DNA of 39,392 nt from a virus. Below are positions 27,185-35,826 of the stretch, piece by piece (position 1 is the first letter of the stretch; the number at the start of each line of letters is the position of its first letter). The notes under the pieces are model-generated. The model was not told where the DNA came from, ran no database searches, and saw only the letters and a program-made list of their open reading frames with translations. The position numbers were made by a program, and so were the translations under genes. The stretch lies in the IMG/VR virus record IMGVR_UViG_3300023181_000183, positions 1-39,392 of that record. One strand, 5' to 3'.

Positions 27185-27397
27185 ATGCTGATTACCCAAA
27201 CCTTTGAGGACTTTGAAACCACGCTTGCAGATGCTGCGCAGGCGGACAGCGTGAAGATCACTCCGCTACAGACCGGCGAAATCCATCTCAAGTTCGAGCG
27301 CGGCGAGGCCTCATGCGAGCGCATCGTTACCGACGAAGAGATGGATCAGCCGTGGGAGAATATCGCGCTGGAAGCCAAGGCCGCGCTAGATGCTTGA
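27185..27397 (+). CDS. Hypothetical protein, 70 aa
   Basis: The acidic product MLITQTFEDFETTLADAAQA continues DSVKITPLQTGEIHLKFERG and ends WENIALEAKAALDA. It lies between terL and the portal gene and overlaps the portal start by 8 bases, suggesting a role in head assembly or merely coupling. No family recognised. Confidence 0.65.
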   Translation: MLITQTFEDFETTLADAAQADSVKITPLQTGEIHLKFERGEASCERIVTDEEMDQPWENIALEAKAALDA

Positions 27398-29381
27398 ATA
27401 CGGTGTTGCAGGCATTCCGATCAGCGGTGAGGCGGACACGCTTCCTGAGGAACAGAAGATCGAATGGCCTAGCATTGAGCAGCGCCGACGCCGCTTCGAT
27501 GAGGCCCGCACCTCCCTTCTTCCATCGCAGACCGAGGCTATCAAGGCGCGTCGGTACTTCGACGGCCCCGGCCAGCTTGACAGCGAAGTGCGGAGATTGC
27601 TCAGCGCTCGCGGCCAGCCTCCGATCTATACCAACCGCATCCGACCCGCTGTAAACGGCGTACTAGGCGTGCTGGAGGGCTCCCGCACCGATCCCCGCGC
27701 TTATCCCCGCAATCCTGATGATGAGCAGTCGGCGGACATCGCCACGAAGGCGCTTCGGTTCATTGCAGACCAAACCCGCTTCGGGGATGTAAAGCAGGAC
27801 GTTGCCGATAACTTCTTGGTGGAAGGCACGGGCGCAGTCATTGTCGAGATGGACGAGCAGAAGATTGTCCCTACACAGATCAGGTACGAGGAGTTCTACT
27901 GCGACCCCTACTCGCGCCGCGCCGACTTCCTCGATGCGACGTACATGGGAATCGCGCGTTGGACTGACGCCGAGCAGATCAAGACGAAGTATCACATTCG
28001 CATTAATGAGATTGGCGACCCAATGCGCCCTCTCGATGCTGGCGGCATCGGCGAGATGTATCAGGACCGGCCGGAGGGCATGGGCTGGATCGACATCCGC
28101 CGCCGCCGTGTCATGCTGGTTGAGGAGTACGCGCTAGAGCGAGGTGTCTGGCATCGCACCGTTTACATCGCGGCTGGCATTCTGGAGCATGGCCCATCGC
28201 CCTACATGGAGTATGTCGAGGGCGGCGGACAAAGGCCGTGCAATCCTATTGTGGCGCAGTCCTGCTATGTGAACCGTGAGAACGGGCGCTATGGCATGGT
28301 GCTGGATATGATGCCGATCCAGGATGAGATTAACGCCAGCAGATCGCGCTCGCTGCACCTCATGAACATGTCACAGATTCAGTGCGTCGATCCGTCCTCG
28401 CCGCCCGTCTCCGCAGATGAAGTTCGTGTAGAAGCGTCGAAGGCAGACGGTGTTATCCCGATGGGATGGCAGAAGATTGACAACTCCGAGATGACGCAAG
28501 CGAACATGGTTCGCATGCAGGAAGCTAAGTCGGAGATTGAGCGCATGGGCCCAACGCCCGCGATCATCGGGCGGAATGTCTCCGAGAGCGCATCGGGCCG
28601 GTCGAAGCAGGTAAGCCAGCAGGCGGGAATGACCGAGTTGGCACGTCCCCTTGGTCGCCTGAGTTCGTGGGAATACCGCTGCTATGCGCAGATGTGGTTC
28701 CGCGCCAAGCAGTTTTGGACCGACCAGAAGTTTATACGTGTGACTGACGAGACCCGCGCGCCTGAGTTCTTAAAGGTAAACGAGCCAGTCACGATCAATC
28801 AGGCCCTAGCGGCTGCGATGCAGGGCGATCAGGAGGCTATTGCGGCCCTTGGGCAGGTTATCCCCCCGGAGGCGCTTCAAGCGGCTGCGCAGGGCGATGA
28901 GATGGCTGTGATGATGATACAGCAGTTTGCCATGACAAACGGCCAACAGCCGGTGATGGTCAAGAATCGTCTGGCAGAGATTGATGTCGATATCATTCTC
29001 GACACCGTGCCCGATACGGCCAACCTCCAGGAGGAGGTATTCAATACGATCATCGACCTGTACAAGAGCGGGATCGACCCATTCTCGCCTCAGGGCGAGT
29101 TCGTTATCGAGATGGCACCGCTCCAGGACAAGACCCGCATTATCGAGCGCCTTAAGAAGGCCCGCGAAGAGGGTATGCAGCAGCAGGCCGAACAAGCCGC
29201 CAAAGTCGCGCAGATGGAGGAAGAGGCTCGCCAATTGGCAATGCAGCAAGCGCAGGTGGACATCGCCAAGACCGCCAGCGAAGTGGAGTACAACGCGGCC
29301 CGCACCGAGAACACGCAGGCGGACACGATGCGGACCATGTTTGAGCCCTTGCAACAGCCTAACCAAACGGGTAATGAATAG
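27390..29381 (+). CDS. Portal protein, P22 type
   Basis: The 663-residue protein follows the P22-like portal family (PF16510). The start IEQRRRRFDEARTSLLPSQT, RPAVNGVLGVLEGSRTDPRA and DVKQDVADNFLVEGTGAVIV are typical, as is the stem/wing segment VLDMMPIQDEINASRSRSLH and SESASGRSKQVSQQAGMTEL. The C-terminus is a long Gln/Ala/Glu-rich helix (about 590-655), corresponding to the portal barrel helices in P22. Twelve copies form the ring through which DNA enters. It is near the length of P22 gp1 (725). Confidence 0.93.
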   Translation: MLEYGVAGIPISGEADTLPEEQKIEWPSIEQRRRRFDEARTSLLPSQTEAIKARRYFDGPGQLDSEVRRLLSARGQPPIYTNRIRPAVNGVLGVLEGSRTDPRAYPRNPDDEQSADIATKALRFIADQTRFGDVKQDVADNFLVEGTGAVIVEMDEQKIVPTQIRYEEFYCDPYSRRADFLDATYMGIARWTDAEQIKTKYHIRINEIGDPMRPLDAGGIGEMYQDRPEGMGWIDIRRRRVMLVEEYALERGVWHRTVYIAAGILEHGPSPYMEYVEGGGQRPCNPIVAQSCYVNRENGRYGMVLDMMPIQDEINASRSRSLHLMNMSQIQCVDPSSPPVSADEVRVEASKADGVIPMGWQKIDNSEMTQANMVRMQEAKSEIERMGPTPAIIGRNVSESASGRSKQVSQQAGMTELARPLGRLSSWEYRCYAQMWFRAKQFWTDQKFIRVTDETRAPEFLKVNEPVTINQALAAAMQGDQEAIAALGQVIPPEALQAAAQGDEMAVMMIQQFAMTNGQQPVMVKNRLAEIDVDIILDTVPDTANLQEEVFNTIIDLYKSGIDPFSPQGEFVIEMAPLQDKTRIIERLKKAREEGMQQQAEQAAKVAQMEEEARQLAMQQAQVDIAKTASEVEYNAARTENTQADTMRTMFEPLQQPNQTGNE

Positions 29382-29384
29382 GCG

Positions 29385-29402
29385 CGGGTATTTGAATACC
29401 CG
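29385..29402. repeat. CGGGTAT/ATACCCG hairpin after the portal gene
   Basis: CGGGTAT (29385-29391) and ATACCCG (29396-29402) pair over TTGA. The rest of the 146-base gap to the scaffold gene has further pairing such as TCCCC/GGGGA just before the ribosome-binding site, but no gene that I can support. Same arms as the element at 27130-27147. Confidence 0.45.
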
Positions 29403-29527
29403 TCAACGACCTGCCGCCGAGGGTAAAGGGCGATTCGCGTTGCTAGACGCGTCGAATAACTAGCTAGGCCGCCGCTACACGGGCGCTGCGTAAAGTCCCC
29501 GACGAAACAGGGGAGAGAGGTGAAGGA

Positions 29528-30307
29528 ATGGCGGACTTTCTGGAATCGGTTCTAAGCAGTGAAGAGCCTCCCGCGATGGAGGAGCCAATTGCCCCCGAAA
29601 TCCAGCAACCGGCAGAACCTGCGCCAGCGGAGCAACCCGCTCCATTGGCCCCGGAACCGCCGCAAGAGCCCGCCCCAGTTGAACCAGCCGCACCGCAGCA
29701 GGGGTTTGTCCCCATCGCTGCGATGCTGGATGAGCGAGACCGGCGAAAAGCGCTAGAGGCGCAGATTGCTCATTATCAGGCTCAGCCGCAGCAGGTTCAG
29801 CAGGCCCCCGACCCTCTTGACGACCCTGAGGGCTTCCAGGCTTATCTCAACGGGCATCTGACGCAGGCTCTAACCCAGCAGCGTTTCGATATGAGCTCGG
29901 AGATGGCGCGGCAGACTCACGGTGAGGCGGTTGTTACTGCTGCTGCTGATTGGGCAGCGCAGAGGGCGGCAAGCGATCCGGTGTTTCGTGCATCGTGGCA
30001 GCAAACCCTCCAGAACAATTCCCACCCCCTCAATTGGGTTGTCCAGCAGCATAAGCGCGATGCGCTGCTGTCTGAGGCAGGCGACGTGTCCTCGCTTGAG
30101 GATTTGGTGAAAGCCCACGCCGAACGTTTTGGATATGTTTCGCAGAGCGCTTCCGTAGCGGCAGCGCCGGTAATGCCCATAGCTGCCGTGCAACCGGCCC
30201 CACGCCCAGTTGCGCCGCCGAGAAGCATCGCGTCGGAGGCTCCTGTCTCCGCCCCTGAGGTTATCGACAGCAAGGCTGCGTTTGAGGCTATCTTTAATCA
30301 AAGGTAG
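29528..30307 (+). CDS. Scaffolding protein
   Basis: The 259-residue protein is rich in Pro, Glu, Gln and Ala. An acidic, Pro-rich N-terminal arm (1-58) leads to helices with DRRKALEAQIAHYQAQPQQ and LDDPEGFQAYLNGHLTQAL, and it ends with VIDSKAAFEAIFNQR, a compact basic-helical tail of the kind that binds the capsid protein. Position between portal and major capsid is that of P22 gp8. It would guide assembly of the prohead and leave before packaging. GAAGGA precedes the ATG. Confidence 0.85.
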   Translation: MADFLESVLSSEEPPAMEEPIAPEIQQPAEPAPAEQPAPLAPEPPQEPAPVEPAAPQQGFVPIAAMLDERDRRKALEAQIAHYQAQPQQVQQAPDPLDDPEGFQAYLNGHLTQALTQQRFDMSSEMARQTHGEAVVTAAADWAAQRAASDPVFRASWQQTLQNNSHPLNWVVQQHKRDALLSEAGDVSSLEDLVKAHAERFGYVSQSASVAAAPVMPIAAVQPAPRPVAPPRSIASEAPVSAPEVIDSKAAFEAIFNQR

Positions 30308-30313
30308 GCCATC

Positions 30314-31483
30314 ATGGCAGAAGTCGTTCTCGCTACCGCGCTGCAAAAGCAGACGTGGTCCACGCAGGTTACTCGCGAGTATGTCCGCGAATCCGGCCTC
30401 CTCCCTTACATGGGGACGGAGGAAACTTCGATTATCCGCATCCGCAACGAACTGAAGAACGAAGCGGGCGATACCATCAACTTCCCGCTGGTGCAGCGCG
30501 TCAAGGGTCGCGGCGTTCGCGGCTCGGAAGTCCTCAAGGGCAATGAGACCGATCTGGGTCTGGCGAACACCGCAGTTACGGTGAACTGGATTCGTCAGGG
30601 CGTTAAGGTTCCCAAGTCCACCTCGTTCCGTACCGCAATCGACATCTGGGCACTGGTCCGCCCCGGTCTTCGTTCGTGGTCGGCAGAACTGCTGCGCGAT
30701 GACGTGCTGCTGGCGTTCAACTCGGTTGTGGTACCGGGCACCATCGACGCACAGGGCCTTCCAGGCACCGATGCGACGGTGAATTACCTCCAGTCCACTG
30801 CGGGCCAGCGCAATACCTATCTGGTCAACAACAGCGACCGCATCGTGTTCGGTAATGCGCGTTCGAACATCGCTTCTGGTGTGTGGGCAACCGCTCTGGG
30901 CAACGTCACGGTGGCCTCGGGCCGTTCGTCGGCTGCGCATATCCGGCTGCTCAAGTCGATTGCCAAGACGGCGGGCCAGACGGCACCGGCAGGCGGCTCG
31001 GTTTCGGGCTTCACGACCAATATCCGCCCTTACCGCTCGGATATGACGGCGGGCCGCGAATGGTTCGTGTACTTCGTCGGTAGCCGTGAGTTCGGCGAAC
31101 TGTCGCAGGACGCTACCATTGTGGCGGCGAATACTAATGCCCGCGCCCGCGAAGGCGACGGCATGGAGCGCAACCCGCTCTTCCAGGACGGCGATCTGAT
31201 GTATCTGGGTGTCCTCATCCGTGAGGTTCCCGAGATCGACAACATGATCCTGGTTGCGGCTGGCGGCTCTTCGGCTGACGTTGCACCGGGCTTCTTCTGC
31301 GGCCAGTCGGCGGTAGCGGTTGCCTACGGCATGGTGCCTCGCGTTGTCGAGGACCGTCTGGAGGATTACGAGTTCCGCCCCGGCATGGCTATCGAGGAGC
31401 TTCGCGGCACCAAGAAGACCAGCTTTGGCGGCGTCATGTACGGCATGGTGCTGTCCATGGTTGCTGTTCCCGCTCAGGCATAA
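30314..31483 (+). CDS. Major capsid protein (N4 gp56/Phage_capsid_3 type)
   Basis: The 389-residue protein starts MAEVVLATALQKQTWSTQVT and continues REYVRESGLLPYMGTEETSI, INFPLVQRVKGRGVRGSEVL, then NTAVTVNWIRQGVKVPKSTS. This N-terminal pattern (YM G....I......K..G..I.F.L...L.G.GV.G...L.GNE) is that of the N4 gp56-like/Phage_capsid_3 group of HK97-fold capsid proteins, not of P22 gp5. It directly follows the scaffold with a good AAAGG site and its codon use appears more regular than that of the neighbours, as for a highly made protein. Confidence 0.9.
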   Translation: MAEVVLATALQKQTWSTQVTREYVRESGLLPYMGTEETSIIRIRNELKNEAGDTINFPLVQRVKGRGVRGSEVLKGNETDLGLANTAVTVNWIRQGVKVPKSTSFRTAIDIWALVRPGLRSWSAELLRDDVLLAFNSVVVPGTIDAQGLPGTDATVNYLQSTAGQRNTYLVNNSDRIVFGNARSNIASGVWATALGNVTVASGRSSAAHIRLLKSIAKTAGQTAPAGGSVSGFTTNIRPYRSDMTAGREWFVYFVGSREFGELSQDATIVAANTNARAREGDGMERNPLFQDGDLMYLGVLIREVPEIDNMILVAAGGSSADVAPGFFCGQSAVAVAYGMVPRVVEDRLEDYEFRPGMAIEELRGTKKTSFGGVMYGMVLSMVAVPAQA

Positions 31484-31494
31484 GGAAAGACTAA

Positions 31495-31947
31495 ATGGCG
31501 ACTTTCAACAGCGTGGAACTGACGCCTCCGGTTACGCCCATGGCGGGCGTTGGCCTTGGCGGTCAGATTCTCCACAGCGCAAGCGGTTCCTACACGATTA
31601 CGGCGGCGCTGGTTCTGGCCGATGTGATTAACCTGTTCACCCTCCCGCCTAACTCGCGGGTCGTGGGCGGGTTTATCAAGTCGGATGATCTGGACACTGG
31701 CGGCACTGGCCTGCGTATCGACGTTGGCGATGCGGGCGACACCGACCGCTACCTGACAGGCACTGCCGCGACTCCCGGCCCTGTGGCTGGCGTGTCGAAC
31801 GATATCGCAGCAACGGGCATCAGCTACCTCAACACGGCGAAAACCACTGTGTTTGCGACCGTGGCGACCGGCCCGACGACTGGTGCGACCACCGGCACTT
31901 TCACTGTGCGTCTGTTTTACACGGTCGAAGAGCCCCGTCTTTCGTAA
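31495..31947 (+). CDS. Head decoration/virion protein (putative), 150 aa
   Basis: The product MATFNSVELTPPVTPMAGVG is followed by Thr/Gly-rich beta sequence (SGSYTITAALVLADVINLFT, GFIKSDDLDTGGTGLRIDVG, TFTVRLFYTVEEPRLS). The composition and place just after the capsid gene suit a capsid decoration or stabilising protein. No named family is sure. A clear AAGGAAAG site stands before the ATG. Confidence 0.65.
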   Translation: MATFNSVELTPPVTPMAGVGLGGQILHSASGSYTITAALVLADVINLFTLPPNSRVVGGFIKSDDLDTGGTGLRIDVGDAGDTDRYLTGTAATPGPVAGVSNDIAATGISYLNTAKTTVFATVATGPTTGATTGTFTVRLFYTVEEPRLS

Positions 31948-31959
31948 GGAGTAGCCGCA

Positions 31960-32313
31960 ATGGCAAGCAAGACGTTTACGGCAACGTGGCTGGGGGACGA
32001 AGACCCCCTCCAGCAGATTATCACCGAGGGCGGCGTTCGCTTCATCAAGGGGGAGCCTACCAAGGTTCCCCACGATCTGGAGTTCAACGGCATCAAGTGG
32101 GCTAGCCAGATCAAGGGCAATCCCATGTTCGCAATCGATGAGAAGGCGGACGTAATAGAGAGTGACGAAGACGAGCAGCCGGAAGAGGAAGGGACGGAAC
32201 GCGCTGCGCTTCGTGCTGAACTCAACAAGCGGGGCATCAAGTACGGCCCTAACTCCGGCATTGCGACCCTCCGCGACAAGCTCTCGGCGGCTGTCTCGGA
32301 AGAGGACAAGTAA
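31960..32313 (+). CDS. Head-completion-region protein with SAP/HeH-like C-terminus, 117 aa
   Basis: The N-terminal half (MASKTFTATWLGDEDPLQQI, HDLEFNGIKWASQIKGNPMF) is beta-type. An acidic linker (ESDEDEQPEEEGTE) connects it to RAALRAELNKRGIKYGPNSG with IATLRDKLSAA, which looks like a small HeH/LEM or SAP nucleic-acid-binding motif. Such proteins occur between capsid and gp4-like genes in podoviruses. Role unknown, perhaps head-DNA contact. Confidence 0.65.
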   Translation: MASKTFTATWLGDEDPLQQIITEGGVRFIKGEPTKVPHDLEFNGIKWASQIKGNPMFAIDEKADVIESDEDEQPEEEGTERAALRAELNKRGIKYGPNSGIATLRDKLSAAVSEEDK

Positions 32314-32951
32314 TGGCGACATGTTCCGCTCTCATCAATCGTGCCCTGCGTAAATTGGGCGTGCTTGGTGCTGGGCGGGACGCTCGCACTAACGACGCAC
32401 AGGACGCGCTCGATGTACTCCGTGGGCTTTACACCGCATGGATTGCCTCGGGCGCGTTCGGGCGTCTCTCAGACGTGGTGGTTGAGGGTGACTTCACGGC
32501 TGGCGAGAACCAACGGATTGTGCGCCCTATCGGCGTAACGGCAGAAATCACTCTGCCAGACTTCGTCCCGATGTATTCGGACCCGCTTCCGTATAATCTG
32601 GAGCGTGACCAGTACGCAGGACAATACGAGAATGTGGAGGGGAACAACCGCCCTCCGAAAGATGGTTCCGTTGTGGTCATTGCCGACCAGGAAACGGGGA
32701 CTATCGTCAACTGGATTTATGACGGCACTATCAAACTGTGGCGCTCGATTGACGAGCTGACGCTAATTGATGCCGCGCCGCTTTCGATGGCCGATCCCGA
32801 TGGACTGGCTGCGGCCTTGGCGATTGAATGCGCCGATCAATTCGGAAAGGAGCCCACGGCCATGACGGTTAGGGCATCGTTCCGCTTCATCACTTCACTG
32901 ACTAGCCGGTTTTCGATGCCGCGCACGGTCGCAGTCGGGACATATTGCTGA
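32313..32951 (+). CDS. P22 gp4-like tail accessory/DNA-stabilisation protein
   Basis: The 212-residue product begins MATCSALINRALRKLGVLGA, then ARTNDAQDALDVLRGLYTAW, the P22 gp4-type helical start (LI..AL..LGV...G......DA..AL..L...W). IVRPIGVTAEITLPDFVPMY and the Trp-containing middle follow. P22 gp4 forms the ring directly under the portal that closes the head. Its place before a gp10-like gene supports this. It starts on the A of the previous TAA. Confidence 0.85.
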   Translation: MATCSALINRALRKLGVLGAGRDARTNDAQDALDVLRGLYTAWIASGAFGRLSDVVVEGDFTAGENQRIVRPIGVTAEITLPDFVPMYSDPLPYNLERDQYAGQYENVEGNNRPPKDGSVVVIADQETGTIVNWIYDGTIKLWRSIDELTLIDAAPLSMADPDGLAAALAIECADQFGKEPTAMTVRASFRFITSLTSRFSMPRTVAVGTYC

Positions 32952-33616
32952 TGACTTTTCCCATCTTCGTGGATGACTCGACCAATGCGCGGGCCGTCTA
33001 TAATATCGATCCTGCGACGGGCCAGCCGGTAGGTTCTGGCGGAAATTCCATGACCGTCCAAGGCGCGGGGGCAAGCGCGGCTCCAACAACCGGCAACCCG
33101 GTGCTTGTAGCTGGCTCTGACGGGACCAATACGCGGACGCTGGCAACGAGTGCGTCCGGCGTACTGCAAGTGGTCGGCAACAGTTCGGCTGGACTCCAAG
33201 TCGCGGGTGGCGCGGCTCATGATGCGGTTGACACCGGCAACCCGGTTAAAATCGGCGGCTTTGCCAGCAGCACGGCACCGGCAGCGGTTTCGGCAGATGG
33301 GGACCGGGTAAACGCTGCATATTCGCTCAAAGGCTTTGCCTACACCACCGATAAGGGCGGTGAGAGCATGGCGACGGGCCAAGTCGCTGTAACGACTTCG
33401 GCAACACTAGTTGTCGCCGCACGGACGGGCAGGCAGAAGGTTACGCTTAGCTCGACAACGGCTGTCGTATTTTACGTCGGCAATATTGGCGTCACTTCGG
33501 CAACCGGCCTCTACGTAGCGGCAGCGGCGGGTGCGAGCATCACGCTCGACACGGCAGCGGCTGTCTATGCGGTGGGAGCGTCGGCAGTCACAATTTCGTA
33601 TATCGAGTTCTACTAA
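32951..33616 (+). CDS. Virion structural protein (putative), 221 aa
   Basis: The start ATG 32951 shares its A with the previous stop. MTFPIFVDDSTNARAVYNID leads to a long low-complexity beta region rich in Ala, Gly, Thr, Ser and Val and ends RQKVTLSSTTAVVFYVGNIG ... YVAAAAGASITLDTAAAVYA and SYIEFY. Such C-termini occur in phage head or neck structural proteins. Attachment site unknown. Confidence 0.65.
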   Translation: MTFPIFVDDSTNARAVYNIDPATGQPVGSGGNSMTVQGAGASAAPTTGNPVLVAGSDGTNTRTLATSASGVLQVVGNSSAGLQVAGGAAHDAVDTGNPVKIGGFASSTAPAAVSADGDRVNAAYSLKGFAYTTDKGGESMATGQVAVTTSATLVVAARTGRQKVTLSSTTAVVFYVGNIGVTSATGLYVAAAAGASITLDTAAAVYAVGASAVTISYIEFY

Positions 33617-34026
33617 TGGCCGATATTTCCTATCCGGGGCCGCTTCCGGCCACCTCCCTGCCTCCCGCTGTGGCCGATACCAGCGCCTTGGGCGATGATA
33701 CCGGCTATTACGCAATGGCGAACCACACCCACGCAAGTAAGGCCCGCAAAGCTCGCATCCAGTGCGCGGCCAACGGCACGCTGACCTGGACGTTCTCCCC
33801 GCCGTTTGCGAATGGGGTCGTGCCCCGGATCGTTGCCATTGCCGAGACAGCCGGCGGCACTGACGTTTACAACGTCCAGTTGACAGCGACCCCGACGAAC
33901 ACCACTGCCCAGCTTCTCGTCAACCGTGTGCAGCAGAGCGTTGTGGCGTTGCTTGGGCTGACGATTCTTTCGGTTCCCGCCTCGCCCGGAGTTACTTGGG
34001 TTCATCTGCTCGCACTGGAGCCGTAA
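33616..34026 (+). CDS. Virion structural protein (putative), 136 aa
   Basis: The N-terminus MADISYPGPLPATSLPPAVA is Pro-rich and flexible. YYAMANHTHASKARKARIQC is the NHTHA motif often seen in phage fibre or neck proteins. The rest is beta-type (FANGVVPRIVAIAETAGGTD ... LLGLTILSVPASPG). It probably contributes to a small fibre or collar. It begins on the previous stop (TAATG). Its last codons contain the GGAG that may serve the next gene. Confidence 0.65.
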   Translation: MADISYPGPLPATSLPPAVADTSALGDDTGYYAMANHTHASKARKARIQCAANGTLTWTFSPPFANGVVPRIVAIAETAGGTDVYNVQLTATPTNTTAQLLVNRVQQSVVALLGLTILSVPASPGVTWVHLLALEP

Positions 34027-34027
34027 A

Positions 34028-35377
34028 ATCGCGATTGTACCTCTCGGGACCGGCGCATATCGCCGTAACGCGGGACTTGTCCCGGAGGTGCAGTGCGTCA
34101 ACATGGTGGTGGAAAAGGACGAATCCGGTATTTCGCCGGACGGCGTTATCCGCATCCAGCGCCCCGGTCTTCAAACCTTCGTTACGGTGGCCTCTCCAGT
34201 CCGACAAGTCACAATAGACCCTCAGACGGCACTGACCTACATCGTGGCTGGATCGCGCTTCTATACCGCCGCCACAGGCTCGCTGGTGGACGTTGGGAGC
34301 GTCGGCAATGGCCCCGACGCACGTATTGTCGTAACGGCTCTTAAAACGGGCATCTTGTCGGCTGGAGCCTTCTACCTGTTCGACGGCGCGACGGTGACGA
34401 ATATCCCCGTTCCCGATGGGGCGTTCGTTACCGACATCGATCAGATTAACGGGTATTTCCTACTCCTCCTCCCGTCTGGCCGATTCTACTGGCTAGTTCC
34501 GGGTGAGACGGTGATTGACCCGCTCAACTTCGCGACGGCTGAGAGTTCGAATGATAGCGCCTATGCTATCCGTCAAGTGGGCGAAGAGTTCTGGATTTTC
34601 GGGTCGCGGACGGTAGAGCCGTGGCAACCTACGGGCGATCTGGACTTACCGTTCCAGCGTGCGCAGGGGCGCGTCATGGCGCGCGGTGCGTTGCCGGGGC
34701 GCCATGAATGCCGGTTCGATAATTCGATTGTCTGGGTTGGCGACGATGCCAACGTCTATCGGGGCGGGGCGGTCCCTCAGATCATTTCGAATCCTGGGAT
34801 TTCGGAGCGCATCCGCCTTTGTTACGCAGCTAACGGTAATTGCACAGCATGGACGTTCGAGGTTGACGGGCACGCCTATTATGTCCTGAGAATAACGACA
34901 CAGGGCACATTCGTATATGACGCCTCAACGCAGCTTTGGTCACGGTGGCAGACCGAGGGCGACACGCACTGGACGCCATGGGTAGGCGACAGCCTTGGCG
35001 GTGCGACGTTTGCAGGCGAGCATAACGGCACGCGCGTTTTCAGGGTGTCTCCGATGTATTTGATGGACGTTGAGACGGCATTTACGCGGCTGTTGACGGG
35101 CTCTGTCCCGATTCTAGGGACGCCTCCGCGTAATGACAGCCTCTCGATTGGTGTTGGGGCCACGGCGGATACGACTGTCCGCATTCGCTGGCGTGATGGG
35201 CAGGACGATTACCCCGTCGATTATTACGATGAGTTGGAGGTGCGTGCGCCGTTCGATATTTGCTCGATGTATCGTCTCGGCGCTCCGGTCCCTCCGTACC
35301 GCGAAGTCGAGATTAGCTTCGTCGGTCCGGAGGGTGTTCGGGTGGCTGGGTGCCTTGCGAACGAGGCTTGGCAATGA
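34028..35377 (+). CDS. P22 gp10-like packaged-DNA stabilisation protein, probable AUC start
   Basis: The protein has the gp10-type opening IAIVPLGTGAYRRNAGLVPE followed by VQCVNMVVEKDESGISP and the R.PGL sequence, then a beta-rich body with long Trp/Gly runs. In the family the segment S...D.QR.VN.Y.E....G...... .PGL comes within the first 50 residues, so the GTG at 34088 is too late. The only site with a well-placed ribosome-binding site is ATC at 34028 (GGAG at 34017-34020, spacing 7), and no ATG, GTG or TTG occurs between the upstream in-frame stop (33959-33961) and 34028. P22 gp10 forms the tail hub. The function is good; the start is an inference. Confidence 0.8.
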   Translation: MAIVPLGTGAYRRNAGLVPEVQCVNMVVEKDESGISPDGVIRIQRPGLQTFVTVASPVRQVTIDPQTALTYIVAGSRFYTAATGSLVDVGSVGNGPDARIVVTALKTGILSAGAFYLFDGATVTNIPVPDGAFVTDIDQINGYFLLLLPSGRFYWLVPGETVIDPLNFATAESSNDSAYAIRQVGEEFWIFGSRTVEPWQPTGDLDLPFQRAQGRVMARGALPGRHECRFDNSIVWVGDDANVYRGGAVPQIISNPGISERIRLCYAANGNCTAWTFEVDGHAYYVLRITTQGTFVYDASTQLWSRWQTEGDTHWTPWVGDSLGGATFAGEHNGTRVFRVSPMYLMDVETAFTRLLTGSVPILGTPPRNDSLSIGVGATADTTVRIRWRDGQDDYPVDYYDELEVRAPFDICSMYRLGAPVPPYREVEISFVGPEGVRVAGCLANEAWQ

Positions 35378-35826
35378 GATGGATTCAATCCAATCCGTTC
35401 GTGGACAGTGCGGGCCGGTTGGTCAACGCTGCGCTTCAGCTTATCAACGGCTTCGATAGCACGCTAACCGGTCTCTCCTCGCAATACTCGCTCGAAACCA
35501 GCTATCCTGACGGCTTCACGGGTAATCTGATCGAGGCAGACGACTTGGGCAACGTCACGGTTGCCAACCATGACCGGGTTTATGGGGACGGGAAAAGCGT
35601 TGCCGTAACGGGCTCTGTGATTGCGACTGGTGAAAGCGCTGGCGAGGTGATCCATGTCTATTACGACGATCCGAAGCGGGAGGGCGGCGCAGTAGTTTAC
35701 GCCTACACCGTCTATCCGACAACGCCGCCTATCCAAACGGGTTCGCGTCATGTGGTCGGGCGTGTCGAGATTCCTGCCGTTGGAACGCAGGCGGGGACTT
35801 GGCTCCATGCGCCTGGATACCTCTGA
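35374..35826 (+). CDS. Virion protein in the place of P22 gp26, 150 aa
   Basis: The start overlaps the previous stop (ATGA). MRWIQSNPFVDSAGRLVNAA and LQLINGFDSTLTGLSSQYSL form a short helical N-terminus; the rest is beta-type (GSVIATGESAGEVIHVYYDD, VVYAYTVYPTTPP) ending HVVGRVEIPAVGTQAGTWLH. In P22 the tail needle (gp26) lies between genes 10 and 14, but this protein lacks a long coiled coil, so it may be a different tail-tip or plug component. Confidence 0.65.
   Translation: MRWIQSNPFVDSAGRLVNAALQLINGFDSTLTGLSSQYSLETSYPDGFTGNLIEADDLGNVTVANHDRVYGDGKSVAVTGSVIATGESAGEVIHVYYDDPKREGGAVVYAYTVYPTTPPIQTGSRHVVGRVEIPAVGTQAGTWLHAPGYL

Noticed and set aside
29870-30940. 356-codon open frame on the minus strand opposite scaffold and capsid
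   Set aside because: It is antisense to two clear structural genes, begins without a ribosome-binding site, and its composition (Arg, His, Cys rich) is that of a GC-driven shadow frame.
31474-32322. 282-codon minus-strand frame opposite the decoration and SAP-like genes
   Set aside because: Antisense to three tightly spaced plus-strand genes with good starts; no recognisable protein features.
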